The notes beneath the pieces are model-generated. The model made no database searches and had not been told where the DNA came from. It saw only the letters and a program-made list of their open reading frames with translations. From Salvelinus alpinus (Eukaryota; Chordata; Actinopteri; Salmoniformes; Salmonidae), in the NCBI RefSeq assembly GCF_045679555.1, contig NC_092096.1, positions 20,560,688 to 20,624,687 of the forward strand: 64,000 nucleotides of DNA, given 5' to 3'. Each line of letters begins with the position of its first letter. Position 1 is the stretch's first letter. Of the stretch, positions 53,530 through 64,000 are shown piece by piece. The position numbers and the translations under genes were made by a program.

Positions 53530-53849
53530 TTTAATTCCACTTCAAGCACTGGTTCAATGTAGCCAGTAGCGCAATCTCTCAGATTACTTTGTTTGGGAAA
53601 GGTGTAGTGGTTTTGTAGAGTGCTTTATGAGGCAGATCAATAATAGGTTTCTTATATCACTCAGATATTGGACAGACACTTCAGAATAAACTTCCTTTCG
53701 ATTTAGTGTAGTGAACCTGTTAATCAGTGGGTTTGTATGGGCTAATAGCAGTAAGGCTTCATAACATTTTTCATCAAATCATTTTTTAATATTATTTTTT
53801 GATACTTCAAGGGGTCTTAACATTTAAAATCAAATAGCAAAATGATATG
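53530..53849. other. Non-coding stretch
   Basis: No gene. The part after 53700 may be the 3' untranslated region of the LINE fragment that follows, but no termini are seen. Confidence 0.4.
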
Positions 53850-54150
53850 GCTTACTAGAACCCCTCATTGCTGTTGATCTAATGATGCATACTTGAGAAT
53901 CAATCAGTAACTTGATAAGAGAGCAGTTATGATGGCTCTTACAGTCATTTGTATGCAGTTTATAAAGTTATGGGGATAGCACACATCCTTGAGGGACCCC
54001 CGTGGTCACGCTGATGATAGAAAACCTCCCTTGATTGTTTAATAACACTATACTCTGTTGGAGCCCTTGATCCATAGACTGTGTTTACATCCATGTCTTT
54101 GAGTTTCCTTAAATAAGAAATACGGTGTTTAAAGCTGAAGAAAAGTCATT
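53850..54150 (-). mobile_element. LINE reverse-transcriptase fragment, minus strand
   Basis: On the minus strand near 54005-53975 the RT block GVPQGCVLSP is readable, followed by LHTNDCKSHHNCSLI, as in CR1/Rex-type elements. Upstream (54090-54010) text such as NREVFYHQRDHGG leads into it. The piece is short and has stops. From 54151 to 55454 I see no gene or element I can name; it contains many TGTAAC/GTTACA words and AT-rich text. Confidence 0.65.
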
Positions 54151-55682
54151 GCCCAATGTCCCTTTAAAAAAGTCATACAAATATTTTTTAAATCATTGGC
54201 TAAGTAATGGCTTAACTTCGTAAAAGAGAAAAAGGCTCTTGACAACCTTGAATTGAGAGAGTGAAAGTTAAGAGTGAATTCCTGAACTGACACCTGGATG
54301 AGACTCTTTTGTTAATGTGATCAGTGAACTGATACGTAAACAAAGGTAATTACTTTCATCTGCATGCATCATGGTCATAGAATTTAAGATACTGAGACAT
54401 ACAAAAGGAATTAAAAACACAAAGTAACATTCCGTGACTTTGAGTGAAGGATCTCCAGTTCATCTTTGTCAACAAAGTACATGCCTGAATTGATAGGTAT
54501 GCAGGGCCTGTAATGAATCACCTGTTATAAATGTATGGTTATCAGATGGATATAATGTGCGTCATAATAGAAGTAAATACTTTTTCTCCATCTTGGTCAC
54601 AGTATGTGTATTTACACTGTAACAAGTATTGGAGTTAATAAGTGTAACAACTCATAGTTATAGTGTAATAACAACATGTAACTGGTCGTAACTGCGGTCT
54701 GTAGTTACAGAAGTGTAACAACGAATGCTTGTTACAATGCTTGTTCCAAATGGCAGGTTTCCTCTAAATTCACCAACTTGTTTAGCTTCTTCTCAGCTGC
54801 TTCCGATTCATATAAAAATGTGACAAAGGTTGGGATCCCTTGTGGATGCGCTGGGTGTCTGAGAGATTATATCCTATGCTCAATAGGCTCTAATTATTTA
54901 ACCATGAATGTGCAATGTTAAAATATATCTCCATTCAACATTGTTGCTAGTACTTGTACCCAAAATAAAGCCTCCCATCTGGGTGGACTTGGATGAGTTT
55001 ACGAAAACAGATCTAATTAGAGTGTCATCCCTGATGAGGATTAAGACACTATTTCAAAGCATAGGACATGCAATGTTTGCCTAAGTACAATGTAATTACT
55101 AGTTCTTACACAGGATTTATCTAGTTAAAATCATGTGTATCTTGCGGGATACTTACTTGTACCTAATGTGTACTTATACAGTACATTACCCATCCTGACA
55201 ACATAGGCCTAATTTTTTACGTTTCTGGAAGCGCCATCCAAGTGGGGGAATAAACACAATAGTACATGTAATATAGTACAATATATTACAATGTAATTAC
55301 TAGGTGTTACACAGGATGTAGCTATTTCTATATAATTACCTAGGCCTACTACTCATTTCCAAGTGAAAATACCTAGTTAAGGTTCTGAAATCTGAAAACA
55401 AGGCTCCCCAAATTCTATCAGCATATCGATTGTGCTACAAGGGCTGGCAAAACCCTAGACCACTGTTATTCTATCTTCTGCGACGCATATAAGGCCTTCC
55501 CCTCAGAAAAGCTGACCACGACTCCATTTTGTTGCTCCCTGCCTATAGACAGAAACTAAAACAGGAAGCTCCCGCGCTCAGGTCTGTTCAACGCTGGTCA
55601 GACCAATAGGATTCCATGCTTCAAGATTGCTTCGATCACGAGGACTGGGATATGTTCCGCATTGCGGCAAACAACAACATTG

Positions 55683-56117
55683 TGTCACACCCTGGCCTTA
55701 GTTATCTTTGTTTTATTTATTATTTTAGTTAGGTCAGGGTGTGACATGGGGGATTTATGTGTTTTGTATTGTCTAGGGTTTTTTGTATGTTTATGGGGCA
55801 GTGTTCAGTCTAGGTGTTTGTATGTCTATGGTTGCCTAGATTGGTTCTCAATTAGAGACAGCTGTCTATCGTTGTCTCTGATTGGGAACCATATTTAGGC
55901 AGCCATATTCATTAGGTAGTTTGTGGGTGATTGTCTATGTGTAAGTTGCTTGTGTCTTCACTTATTTGTTTGTATAGCTTCACGTTCGTTGGTTTGTTGT
56001 TTTGTTTAGTTTGTATAGTGTTAGTTTCGTTTCGTCTTTGTCTTCAATAAAAGAAGATGTATTGTTATCACGCTGCGCCTTGGTCCTCTTCTTTGCCACG
56101 TTACGACGATCGTGACA
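55683..56117 (+). mobile_element. Solo LTR in the Rex1-like LINE
   Basis: 435 bp from TGTCACACCCTGGCC to GACGATCGTGACA with target duplication CATTG (55678-55682 and 56118-56122). Same family and length as 47115-47549. An AATAAAAG near 56047 could be the polyadenylation signal, followed by TGTATTGTTATCACGCTGC. The ORFs inside are not genes. Confidence 0.93.
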
Positions 56118-56296
56118 CATTGGCGAATACGCTGATTCGGTGTGCGAGTTTATTAACAAGTGCATCGGTGATGTTGTACCCACAGCGTATATTAAAATAT
56201 TCCCCAACCAGAAACCGTGGATTGAAGGCAGCATTAGTGCAAAACTGAACGTGCAAACCATTGCTTTTAATCAGGGCAAGGTGACCGAAAACATGA

Positions 56297-59200
56297 TGTC
56301 ACGTATCCAGTGGTGAGTGAAGGAGTCAAGCGCAGAGAGCAGGTATTTCGTGCAAGTGGATTTGTATTTAATAATCCGAACAGAAAATATATATAAGACG
56401 CCTACGCCACACAACAAAAGGGCGCGTCAATAACCAGTCCACAATAACTAGGACGAAATTACAGTACGAAAACACCACCACAACAAACAGAATAACAAGC
56501 CCGCACAAAAGTCGGCGGGCCAACTGGGTTTAAATAACCCCCTACCCTAAACACAAAACAGGTGATACAAATAGACAAATTAGACAAACTCAACAGAAAA
56601 CAGACAAGGGGATCGGTGGCAGCTAGTAGACCGGAGACGACGACCGCCGAGCGCCGCCCGAACGGGAAGAGGCACCATCCTCGGCGGGATTCGTAACAGT
56701 ACCCCCCTCCCGACGCGCGGCTCCCGCAGCGCGCCGACCCCGGCCTCGAGGACGACCCGGAGGACGAGGAGCAGGGCGATCCGGATGGAGGCGGTGAAAG
56801 TCCTTTAAAATGGACGGATCCAAAATGTCCCCCACCGGTACCCAGCATCTCTCCTCCGGACCGTACCCCTCCCAGTCCACGAGGTACTGCAGGCCCCTCA
56901 CCCGGCGTCTTGAGTCCAGAATGGCTCGTATCCTATACGCCGGGGACCCCTCGATGTCGAGAGGGGGAGGAGGGACCTCCGGTACCTCACCTTCCTGCAG
57001 GGGACCAGCTACCACCGGCCTGAGGAGAGACACATGAAACGAGGGGTTAATACGATAGTAAGAGGGAAGTTGTAACCTATAACACACCTCGTTTATCCTC
57101 CTCAGGACTTTAAATGGCCCCACACACTGCGGCCCCAGCTTCCGGCAGGGCAGGCGGAGGGGCAGGTTTCGGGCCGAGAGCCAGACCCTGTCCCCTGGTG
57201 CGAACACAGGGGCCTCACTGCGGTGGCGGTCAGCGCTCCTTTTCTGCCGTTCACTGGCCTGTCTGAGAGAGTCCTGGACCGCTCTCCAGGTCTCTCTAGA
57301 GCGCTGTACCCACTCCTCCACCGCAGGAGCGTCGGTCTGGCTCTGATGCCACGGAGCCAGGACCGGCTGGTACCCCAGTACACATTCGAAGGGCGACATG
57401 TTCGTTGATGAGTGGCGGAGTGAGTTCTGAGCCAACTCCGCCCACGGGACGTACCTCGCCCATTCTCCTGGCCGGTCCTGGCAATACGACCTCAGAAACC
57501 TACCCACTTCCTGGTTCACTCTTTCCACCTGCCCATTACTTTCGGGGTGATACCCAGAGGTGAGGCTGACCGAGACCCCCAGACGCTCCATAAACGCCCT
57601 CCACACCCGGGACGTGAACTGGGGACCTCGATCAGATACGATGTCCTCCGGCACCCCGTAATGCCGGAAGACGTGGGTAAATAGAGCCTCCGCAGTCTGT
57701 AGGGCCGTAGGGAGACCAGGTAATGGGAGGAGACGACAGGACTTAGAGAACCGATCCACAACGACCAGAATGGTAGTGTTCCCCTGAGATGGAGGAAGAT
57801 CAGTCAAAAAATCTACCGAGAGATGAGACCATGGCCGTTGTGGAACCGGAAGGGGTTGTAACTTCCCTCTCGGTAGGTGCCTAGGAGCCTTACTCTGAGC
57901 GCATACCGAGCAGGAGGAGACATAGAGTCTCACGTCCTTAGCCAAGGTGGGCCACCAGTATTTCCCTCTAAGACCCCGCACTGTCCTCTCCACCCCCGGA
58001 TGACCCGAAGAAGGTAGTGTGTGAGCCCACCGAATCAATCGATCACGGACACCAAGCGGTACGTACCTACGGCCAGTCGGACACTGGGACGGCACAGGTT
58101 CTACCCTCAACGCCCGCTCGATGTCCGCGTCCACCTCCCATACCACCGGAGCCACCAGACAAGAGGCGGGAAGGATGGGAGTCGGATCGATGGGCCGGTC
58201 ATCCGTGTCATAGAGACGAGACAGCGCGTCGGCCTTAGTGTTGAGGGAACCTGGCCGATAAGAGATCGTGAATCTAAAACGAGTAAAGAACATGGCCCAC
58301 CTCGCCTGACGCGGATTCAGTCTCCTCGCCTCTCGGATATACTCCAGATTGCGTTGGTCAGTCCAGATGAGAAAAGGGTACTTAGCCCCCTCAAGCCAGT
58401 GTCTCCATACCTTCAGGGCTTTTACCATAGCTAGTAGCTCCCTGTCCCCCACATCATAGTTCCGCTCCGCCGGACCGAGCCTCTTAGAAAAGAACGCACA
58501 GGGACGGAGCTTCGGTGGCGTGCCCGAGCGCTGTGATAGCACGGCTCCAACACCAGCCTCGGACGCATCCACCTCCACTATGAACGCTAATGAAGGGTCC
58601 GGATGCGCCAACACGGATGCCTCAGTAAACCGTGCCTTCAACTGGTTGAAAGCTCCCTCTGCCTCGGCCGACCACTGTAGACGCACCGGCCCTCCCTTTA
58701 GCAGTGAGGTAATGGGTGCCGCCACTTGGCCAAAACCCCGGATAAACCTCCGGTAGTAATTGGCAAACCCTAAAAACCGCTGCACCTCCTTTACCGTGGT
58801 CGGAGTCGGCCAATTACGCACGGCGTTAACGCGGTCACTCTCCATCACCACCCCTGAGGTGGAAATGCGATAACCCAGGAAGGAAACGGCTTGTTTGGAG
58901 AACACACATTTCTCAGCCTTGACGTATAGGTCATGCTCCAGCAACCGCCCAAGGACCCTGCGCACCAGGGAGACATGCGCGGCGCGTGTGGCAGAATAGA
59001 TCAAGATGTCATCAATATACACTACCACACCCTGCCCGTGCAAGTCCCTGAGAATCTCATCTACAAAGGATTGGAAGACGGCTGGAGCATTCTTTAACCC
59101 ATACGGCATGACGAGGTACTCATAGTGGCCTGATGTGGTACTAAACGCTGTTTTCCACTCGTCTCCTCCCCGAATACGCACCAGATTATACGCGCTCCTG

Positions 59201-61403
59201 AGGTCCAGTTTTGTGAAAAAACGTGCTCCGTGGAATGATTCCACCGCCGTAGCGATGAGAGGTAGCGGATAACTAAATCCCACTGTGATTGAATTTAGAC
59301 CTCGATAATCAATGCACGGACGCAGACCTCCCTCCTTCTTTCTCACAAAAAAGAAACTCGAGGAGGCGGGTGACATGGAGGGCCGAATGAACCCCTGTCT
59401 CAGAGATTCCGTGACATATGTCTCCATAGCCAACGTCTCCTCCTGTGACAATGGGTACACATGACTCCTGGGAAGTGCAGCGTTCTCCTGGAGGTTTATC
59501 ACGCAATCCCACCGTCGATGAGGTGGTAATTTGGTCGCTTTCTTCTTACTAAAAGCGATAGCCAAATCGGCATATTCTGGGGGAATGCGCACAGTGGAAA
59601 CCTGGTCTGGACTCTCCACCGATGTGGCACCGATGGAAACTCCCACACACCTACCTGAACACTCCTCTGACCACCCCTGAAGAGCTCCCTGTCTCCAAGA
59701 AATGAGGGGATTGTGAATGGCTAGCCAGGGAACCCCCAACACCACCGGAAACCCAGGTGAATCAATAAGGTAGAAACTAATCTGCTCCCTATGATCCCCC
59801 TGCGTTACCATGTCCAGCGGAATCGTGGCCTCCCTGATCAGCCCTGACCCTAACGGTCGGCTATCTAAGGAGTGCACAGGGAAAGGTGGGTCTATCTGTA
59901 CCAACGGAATACCCAACTTACGGGCGAGACCGCAATCCATAAAACTCCCAGCTACGCCTGAGTCTACTAGCGCCTTATGCTGGAGAGAGGGGAAAAACGC
60001 AGGGAAAAAAATAACCAAAAACATGTGACCGACAGGAAGCTCTGGGTGAGTCTTGTGCCTACTCACCTGGGGTGACCGAGAAGTATTCCGCCTGCCATCT
60101 CTACTCCCAGAGGCACTCCTCCAGCACCGGTCCGAAGTGTGTCCTCTTCGACCACAATAGGTGCAAGAGAAGCCACCTCCTCCGGCCCCCCTAGATGCAG
60201 CCCCTCCCAACTCCATCGGAGTTGGAGCGGGAGGGCTGGAAGGTGGAACTGACAGGACCCCCTCTGAACGCCCGCGGGCAGCTAGCAGGTTGTCCAGTCG
60301 TATAGACATGTCAATGAGCTCATCGAGGGAGAGTGTAGTGTCTCGACAAGCTAGCTCCCGGCGGACGTCCTCCCGAAGGCTACATCGATAATGGTCTATC
60401 AGGGCCCTGTCATTCCACCCCGCACCAGCAGCCAAGGTCCGGAACTCCAAGGCGAAGTCTTGCGCACTCCTCGTCTCCTGTCTGAGGTGGAACAGTCGCT
60501 CACCCACCGATCGGCCTTCCTGAGGGTGGTCAAATACGGCCCGAAAGCGGCGGGTGAACTCTGGGTAGTGGTCCCGAACCGAGTCTGGGCCGTTCCAGAC
60601 CGCGTTAGCCCATTCCAGGGCTCTACCCGTTAGACAGGAGATGAGGAGGCTAACACTCTCCTCTCCAGAGGGAGTCGGATGAACGGTGGCCAAGTAGAGC
60701 TCCAACTGGAGCAAAAACCCCTGGCACCCAGCCACCGCTCCGTCGTACTCCCTTGGGAGCGCGAGACGCAATGCGCCTGAGCCCGATGCCGACGGTGAAG
60801 GAATAGGTCGCGACGTCTGTGAAGGAGCTGGGGTAGATGTCGGGATACCACTCCTCTCCCATCGCTCCATCCTCTCCATCATCATGTCCATCGCTGACCC
60901 AATCCGATGGAGAACGGCGGTGTGATGAAGGACACGCTCCTCCATCGATGGAAGAGGGGTGGTTGCTGCCTCTGCTGACTCCATAGGTTGGTGCGGGCTT
61001 CTGTCACGTATCCAGTGGTGAGTGAAGGAGTCAAGCGCAGAGAGCAGGTATTTCGTGCAAGTGGATTTGTATTTAATAATCCGAACAGAAAATATATATA
61101 AGACGCCTACGCCACACAACAAAAGGGCGCGTCAATAACCAGTCCACAATAACTAGGACGAAATTACAGTACGAAAACACCACCACAACAAACAGAATAA
61201 CAAGCCCGCACAAAAGTCGGCGGGCCAACTGGGTTTAAATAACCCCCTACCCTAAACACAAAACAGGTGATACAAATAGACAAATTAGACAAACTCAACA
61301 GAAAACAGACAAGGGGATCGGTGGCAGCTAGTAGACCGGAGACGACGACCGCCGAGCGCCGCCCGAACGGGAAGAGGCACCATCCTCGGCGGGATTCGTA
61401 ACA
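56297..61403 (-). mobile_element. Full-length Ty3/Gypsy chromovirus-type retrotransposon
   Basis: LTRs of 402 bp at 56297-56698 and 61002-61403 (TGTCACGTATCCAG to GATTCGTAACA) read as identical to each other. Target duplication CATGA lies at 56292-56296 and 61404-61408. The element is 5,107 bp, on the minus strand, with one uninterrupted gag-pol frame. A purine tract (CGGGAGGGGGGTAC) precedes the 3' LTR. After the 5' LTR no TGG-type tRNA primer site is obvious (GAAGCCCGCACCAACC); self-priming is known in the Tf1/sushi group and would fit, but this is inference. All parts needed for an active copy appear to be present. Confidence 0.95.
56623..60984 (-). CDS. Gypsy gag-pol polyprotein with C-terminal chromodomain
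   Basis: This frame of 1,453 codons starts at ATG 60984, 18 bp after the 5' LTR, and ends 76 bp inside the 3' LTR. In order it has: gag with a retrotransposon-gag core (about residues 60-230); a CCHC knuckle Cys274-Cys287; an aspartic protease with Asp341 in LVDSG; RT with Asp658-Asp659 in YIDD; RNase H ([14 protein letters not shown]); integrase with a zinc region, catalytic Asp1058, Asp1118 and Glu1154 (spacing D-x35-E); and near residue 1350 a chromodomain ([11 protein letters not shown]). Gag and pol are in one frame, as in the Tf1/sushi group. Copies of such elements cut out and integrate cDNA made from their RNA; chromodomains direct integration to chromatin marks. No stop or frameshift is seen. 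The 46 codons before ATG 60984 lie mostly in the LTR and are not counted. Confidence 0.93.
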   Translation of the reverse strand: MESAEAATTPLPSMEERVLHHTAVLHRIGSAMDMMMERMERWERSGIPTSTPAPSQTSRPIPSPSASGSGALRLALPREYDGAVAGCQGFLLQLELYLATVHPTPSGEESVSLLISCLTGRALEWANAVWNGPDSVRDHYPEFTRRFRAVFDHPQEGRSVGERLFHLRQETRSAQDFALEFRTLAAGAGWNDRALIDHYRCSLREDVRRELACRDTTLSLDELIDMSIRLDNLLAARGRSEGVLSVPPSSPPAPTPMELGGAASRGAGGGGFSCTYCGRRGHTSDRCWRSASGSRDGRRNTSRSPQVSRHKTHPELPVGHMFLVIFFPAFFPSLQHKALVDSGVAGSFMDCGLARKLGIPLVQIDPPFPVHSLDSRPLGSGLIREATIPLDMVTQGDHREQISFYLIDSPGFPVVLGVPWLAIHNPLISWRQGALQGWSEECSGRCVGVSIGATSVESPDQVSTVRIPPEYADLAIAFSKKKATKLPPHRRWDCVINLQENAALPRSHVYPLSQEETLAMETYVTESLRQGFIRPSMSPASSSFFFVRKKEGGLRPCIDYRGLNSITVGFSYPLPLIATAVESFHGARFFTKLDLRSAYNLVRIRGGDEWKTAFSTTSGHYEYLVMPYGLKNAPAVFQSFVDEILRDLHGQGVVVYIDDILIYSATRAAHVSLVRRVLGRLLEHDLYVKAEKCVFSKQAVSFLGYRISTSGVVMESDRVNAVRNWPTPTTVKEVQRFLGFANYYRRFIRGFGQVAAPITSLLKGGPVRLQWSAEAEGAFNQLKARFTEASVLAHPDPSLAFIVEVDASEAGVGAVLSQRSGTPPKLRPCAFFSKRLGPAERNYDVGDRELLAMVKALKVWRHWLEGAKYPFLIWTDQRNLEYIREARRLNPRQARWAMFFTRFRFTISYRPGSLNTKADALSRLYDTDDRPIDPTPILPASCLVAPVVWEVDADIERALRVEPVPSQCPTGRRYVPLGVRDRLIRWAHTLPSSGHPGVERTVRGLRGKYWWPTLAKDVRLYVSSCSVCAQSKAPRHLPRGKLQPLPVPQRPWSHLSVDFLTDLPPSQGNTTILVVVDRFSKSCRLLPLPGLPTALQTAEALFTHVFRHYGVPEDIVSDRGPQFTSRVWRAFMERLGVSVSLTSGYHPESNGQVERVNQEVGRFLRSYCQDRPGEWARYVPWAELAQNSLRHSSTNMSPFECVLGYQPVLAPWHQSQTDAPAVEEWVQRSRETWRAVQDSLRQASERQKRSADRHRSEAPVFAPGDRVWLSARNLPLRLPCRKLGPQCVGPFKVLRRINEVCYRLQLPSYYRINPSFHVSLLRPVVAGPLQEGEVPEVPPPPLDIEGSPAYRIRAILDSRRRVRGLQYLVDWEGYGPEERCWVPVGDILDPSILKDFHRLHPDRPAPRPPGRPRGRGRRAAGAARREGGTVTNPAEDGASSRSGGARRSSSPVY

Positions 61404-61584
61404 CATGACTGAATACAAACAGTGTAGCTATTCCCTCCGCAAGGGAATCAAACAAGCTAAGCGTCAGTACAAAGACTAAGTGGAGTCGCAATTCAACGGC
61501 TCAGACACAAGAGGTATGTAGCAGGGTCTACAGTCAATCAAGGACTACAAAAGAAAAACCAGCCCCGTCGCGGATCACGATGCC

Positions 61585-62181
61585 TTGCTCCCAGACAAAC
61601 CTAACAACTTTTTTGCTCGCTTTGAGGACAATACAGTTCCACTGACACGGCCCGCTACCAAAACCTGCGGGCTCTCCTTCACTGTAGCCAACGTGAGTAA
61701 AACATTTAAACGTGTTAACCCTCGCAAGGCTGCAGGCCCAGACGGCATCCCCGGCCGCGTCCTCAGAACATGCGCAGACCAGCTGGCTGGTGTGTTTATA
61801 GACATATTCACTCAATCCTTATCCCAGTCTGCTGTTCCCACATGCTTCAAGAGGGCCACCATTGTTCCTGTTCCCAAAAAAACTAAGGTAACTGAGCTAA
61901 ATGACTACCGCCCTGTAGCACTCACTTCCGTCATCATGAAGTGCTTTGAGAGACTAGTCAAGGACCATATCACCTCGACCCTACCTGACACCCTAGACCC
62001 ACTCCAATTTGCTTACCGCCCCAATAGGTCCACAGACGACGCAATCACACTGCACACTGCCCTAACCCATCTGGACAAGAGGAATACCTATGTAAGAATG
62101 CTGTTCATCAATTACAGCTCAACATTTAACACCATAGTACCCTCCAAACTCCTCATTAAGCTCGAGACCCTGGGTCTCGAC
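61585..62181 (+). pseudogene. Rex1-like LINE reverse transcriptase, part
   Basis: An open frame of about 199 codons reads through the first RT blocks ([67 protein letters not shown]) up to KLETLGLD, where the hAT element interrupts it. The same protein resumes at 63953. The YADD block lies outside the window. A stop before this frame (near 61480) and an Asn for Asp change in MLFINYSS (MLFIDYSS in the copy at 43060) suggest that it is inactive. Confidence 0.85.
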
Positions 62182-62662
62182 TAGAGGTCGACCGATTATG
62201 ATTTTTCAACGCCGATACGATACCGATTATTGGAGGACCAAAAACGCCGATTTCGATTACTCGGACGATTTTTAAAATTCATTTGTAATAATGACAACTA
62301 CAACAATACTGAATGAACACTTATTTTAACTTAATATAATACATCAATAAAATCAATTTAGCCTCAAATAAATAATGAAACGTGTTCAATTTGGTTTAAA
62401 TAATGCAAAAACAAAGTGTTGGAGAAGAAAGTAAAAGTGCAATATGTGCAATGTAAGAAAGTTAACGTTTAAGTTCCTTGCTCGGAACATGAGAACATAT
62501 GAAAGCTGGTGGTTCCTTTTAACATGAGTCTTCAATATTCCCAGGTAAGAAGTTTTAGGTTGTAGTTATTATAGGAATTATAGGACTATTTCTCTCTATA
62601 CCATTTGTATTTCATTAACCTTTGACTATTGAATGTTCTTATAGGCACTTTAGTATTGCCAG

Positions 62663-62860
62663 TGTAACAGTATAGCTTCCGTCCCTCTCCTCGCTCCTCC
62701 CTGGGCTCGAACCAGGTACACAACGACAACAGCCACCCTCGAAGCAGCGTTACCCATGCAGAGCAAGGGGAACAACTACTCCAAGTCTCAGAGCGAGTGA
62801 AAATTGAAACGCTATTAGCGCGCACCCCGCTAACTAGCTAGCCATTTCACATCGGTTACA
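62663..62860 (-). mobile_element. Solo LTR of the TRIM-like family
   Basis: Reverse complement of the repeat at 13836-14073: TGTAACAGTATAGCTTCC to ACATCGGTTACA, 198 bp, containing GCTCTGAGAC- and GGCTAGCTAGTTAGCGGG-type text in complement. CCAG and CTAG flank it, one base different. It includes a tRNA B-box-like GGTTCGAGCCC, but no tRNA can be folded. Confidence 0.8.
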
Positions 62861-63636
62861 CTAGTCTAATCTCGGGAGTTGATAGGCTTGAAGTCATAAA
62901 CAGCGCAATGCTTGACGCACAACGAAGAACTGCTGGAAAAACCCACGAAAGTGCTGTTTGAATGAATGCTTACGAGCCTGCTGCTGCCTACCACCACTCA
63001 GTCAGACTGCTCTATCAAATCATAGACTTAGTTATAACATAATAACACACAGAAATACGAGCCTTAGGTCATTAATATGGTCGAATCCGGAAACTATCAT
63101 CTCGAAAACAAGACGTTTATTCTTTCAGTGAAATACGGAACAGTTCCATATATTATCTAAGGGGTGGCATCCATTAGTCTAAATATTCCTGTTACATTGC
63201 ACAACCTTCAATGTTATGTCATAATTACGTAAAATTCTGGCAAATTAGGCGGCCCAAACTGTTGCATATACACTGACTCTAAGGGGCAATGAATGCAAGA
63301 GGAGTGACACAGTTTCACCTGGTTAATATTGCCTGCTAACCTGGATTTCTTTTAGCTAAATATGCAGGTTTAAAAATATATACTTCTGTGTATTGATTTT
63401 AAGAAAGGCATTGATGTTCATGGTTAGGTACACATTGTAGCAACGATACGCACCGCATCGATTATATGCAACGCAGGACACGCTAGATAAACTAGTAATA
63501 TCATCAACCATGTGTAGTTAACTAGTGATTATGATTGATTGATTATTTTTTATAAGATAAGTTTAATGCTAGCTAGCAACTTACCTTGGCTTACTGCATT
63601 CACGTAACAGGCAGTCTCCTCGTGGAGTGCAATGAG

Positions 63637-63825
63637 GCAGGTGGTTAGAGCGTTGAACTAGTTAACTGTAAGGTTGCAAATTTGAATCCCCCGAGCTGAC
63701 AAGGTGAAAATCTGTCATTCTGCCCCTGAACGAGGCAGTTAACCCACCGTTCCTAGGCCGTCATTGAAAATAAGAATGTGTTCTTAACTGACTTGCCTAC
63801 TTAAATAAAGATTAAATAAAGGTGT
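63637..63825 (+). mobile_element. tRNA-derived SINE, HpaI-type
   Basis: Head GCAGGTGGTTAGAGCGTTG and B box GGTTGCAAATTTGAATCCC, then CTGCCCCTGAACGAGGCAG with an intact GTTAAC (63730), CCTAGGCCGTCATTGAAAAT and the tail TTAAATAAAGATTAAATAAA. It sits near the right end of the hAT element and may be a fixed part of that family. Confidence 0.88.
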
Positions 63826-64000
63826 AAAAAAAATATATAATAAATCGGCCAAATCGGTGTCCAAAAATACTGATTTCCGATTGTTATGAAAACTTGAAAT
63901 CGGCCCTAATAAATCGGCCATTCCGATTAATTGGTCGACCTCTAGTCTCGACCCCGCCCTGTGCCTTTGGGTCCTGGACTTCCTGACGGGCCGCCCCCAG

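Larger units (their letters stand above)
62182..63944. mobile_element. hAT-type DNA transposon (non-autonomous)
   Basis: Starts TAGAGGTCGACCGATTATGA and ends TTAATTGGTCGACCTCTA, an inverted repeat of about 16 bp. An 8-bp target duplication GTCTCGAC is present at 62174-62181 and 63945-63952, which is diagnostic for hAT-like elements. It is 1,763 bp long with no transposase, and it contains a TRIM-family solo LTR (62663-62860) and an HpaI-type SINE (63637-63825). Confidence 0.9.
55455..64000 (+). mobile_element. Rex1-like LINE on the plus strand, split by three insertions
   Basis: The pieces 55455-55682, 56118-56296, 61404-62181 and 63945-64000 are collinear with the minus-strand LINE at 43052-45060 (endonuclease end, spacer, RT). 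The inserts are a solo LTR, a full Gypsy element and a hAT element. At each site one target copy reconstitutes the LINE text. The RT is open at 61585-62181 ([28 protein letters not shown]) and continues after the hAT element (CLWVLDFLTG) to the window edge. The 5' side begins within the endonuclease region. Confidence 0.87.

Noticed and set aside
56810..60633. Several plus-strand ORFs inside the Gypsy element
   Set aside because: Antisense shadows of the GC-rich minus-strand gag-pol frame.
62663..62860. A and B box-like motifs (GGCTAGCTAGTTAGCGGG, GGTTCGAGCCC) as a possible tRNA or SINE
   Set aside because: The segment has TGTAAC...GTTACA ends, matches the LTRs at 13836-14367, and no cloverleaf can be drawn.

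Overview
This window is vertebrate nuclear DNA and almost certainly comes from a salmonid fish (Oncorhynchus/Salmo/Salvelinus type). The evidence is tRNA-derived SINEs carrying the GTTAAC of the HpaI family, several Tc1/mariner families and LINE 3' tails that I recognise from salmonid genomes, and one intact vertebrate gene, gcnt3. There is one assembly gap of 100 N (5775-5874). Family names come from reading the sequence; no database search was run.

Host genes are few. The only intact one is gcnt3 (6660-7985, +), a single-exon core-2/core-4 mucin-type beta-1,6-N-acetylglucosaminyltransferase. A well-formed terminal exon of an unidentified gene lies at 18379-18593 (+). A possible first exon with a splice donor lies at 21967-22152 (-). 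Two decayed AIG1 (GIMAP GTPase) domain fragments lie at about 39880-40196 and 45150-45639 (+), driven apart by about 5 kb of mobile elements.

Everything else is a deep stack of transposons. Left part: a decayed Ty3/Gypsy gag-pol (573-5742) is hit by a TTAA element, a Tigger/pogo deletion derivative and another repeat. From 9 to 18 kb there are LINE fragments, an inverted pair of hAT-like MITEs around two minisatellites, and a Tc1 remnant holding a solo LTR that is itself hit at its edge by a miniature LTR element (TRIM-like). From 18 to 29 kb there are minisatellites, an L2-like LINE split by a solo LTR, and a 41-bp perfect hairpin. From 29 to 36 kb an old LINE and two Tc1 elements carry further LTR and LINE insertions.

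From 36 to 43 kb a Gypsy relic is split by a TTAA element, and a second TTAA element abuts a 3'-truncated LINE. From 46.9 to 53.5 kb one Tc1 element contains two solo LTRs and a TTAA element, which in turn contains a 2.7-kb non-autonomous LTR element with a 631-codon repeat-rich ORF. From 55.5 kb to the end, one Rex1-like LINE is interrupted three times: by a solo LTR, by a full-length chromodomain-bearing Gypsy element with identical LTRs and an intact gag-pol ORF, and by a hAT element.

Most nesting calls rest on target-site duplications read directly from the sequence (TA, TTAA, 4-5 bp for LTR elements, 8 bp for hAT). In several cases removing the insert with one duplication rejoins the host element's reading frame. 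The strongest leads are the repeat-rich ORF of the non-autonomous LTR element, the TTAA family with four copies, the TRIM-like element, and the dismembered GIMAP locus.
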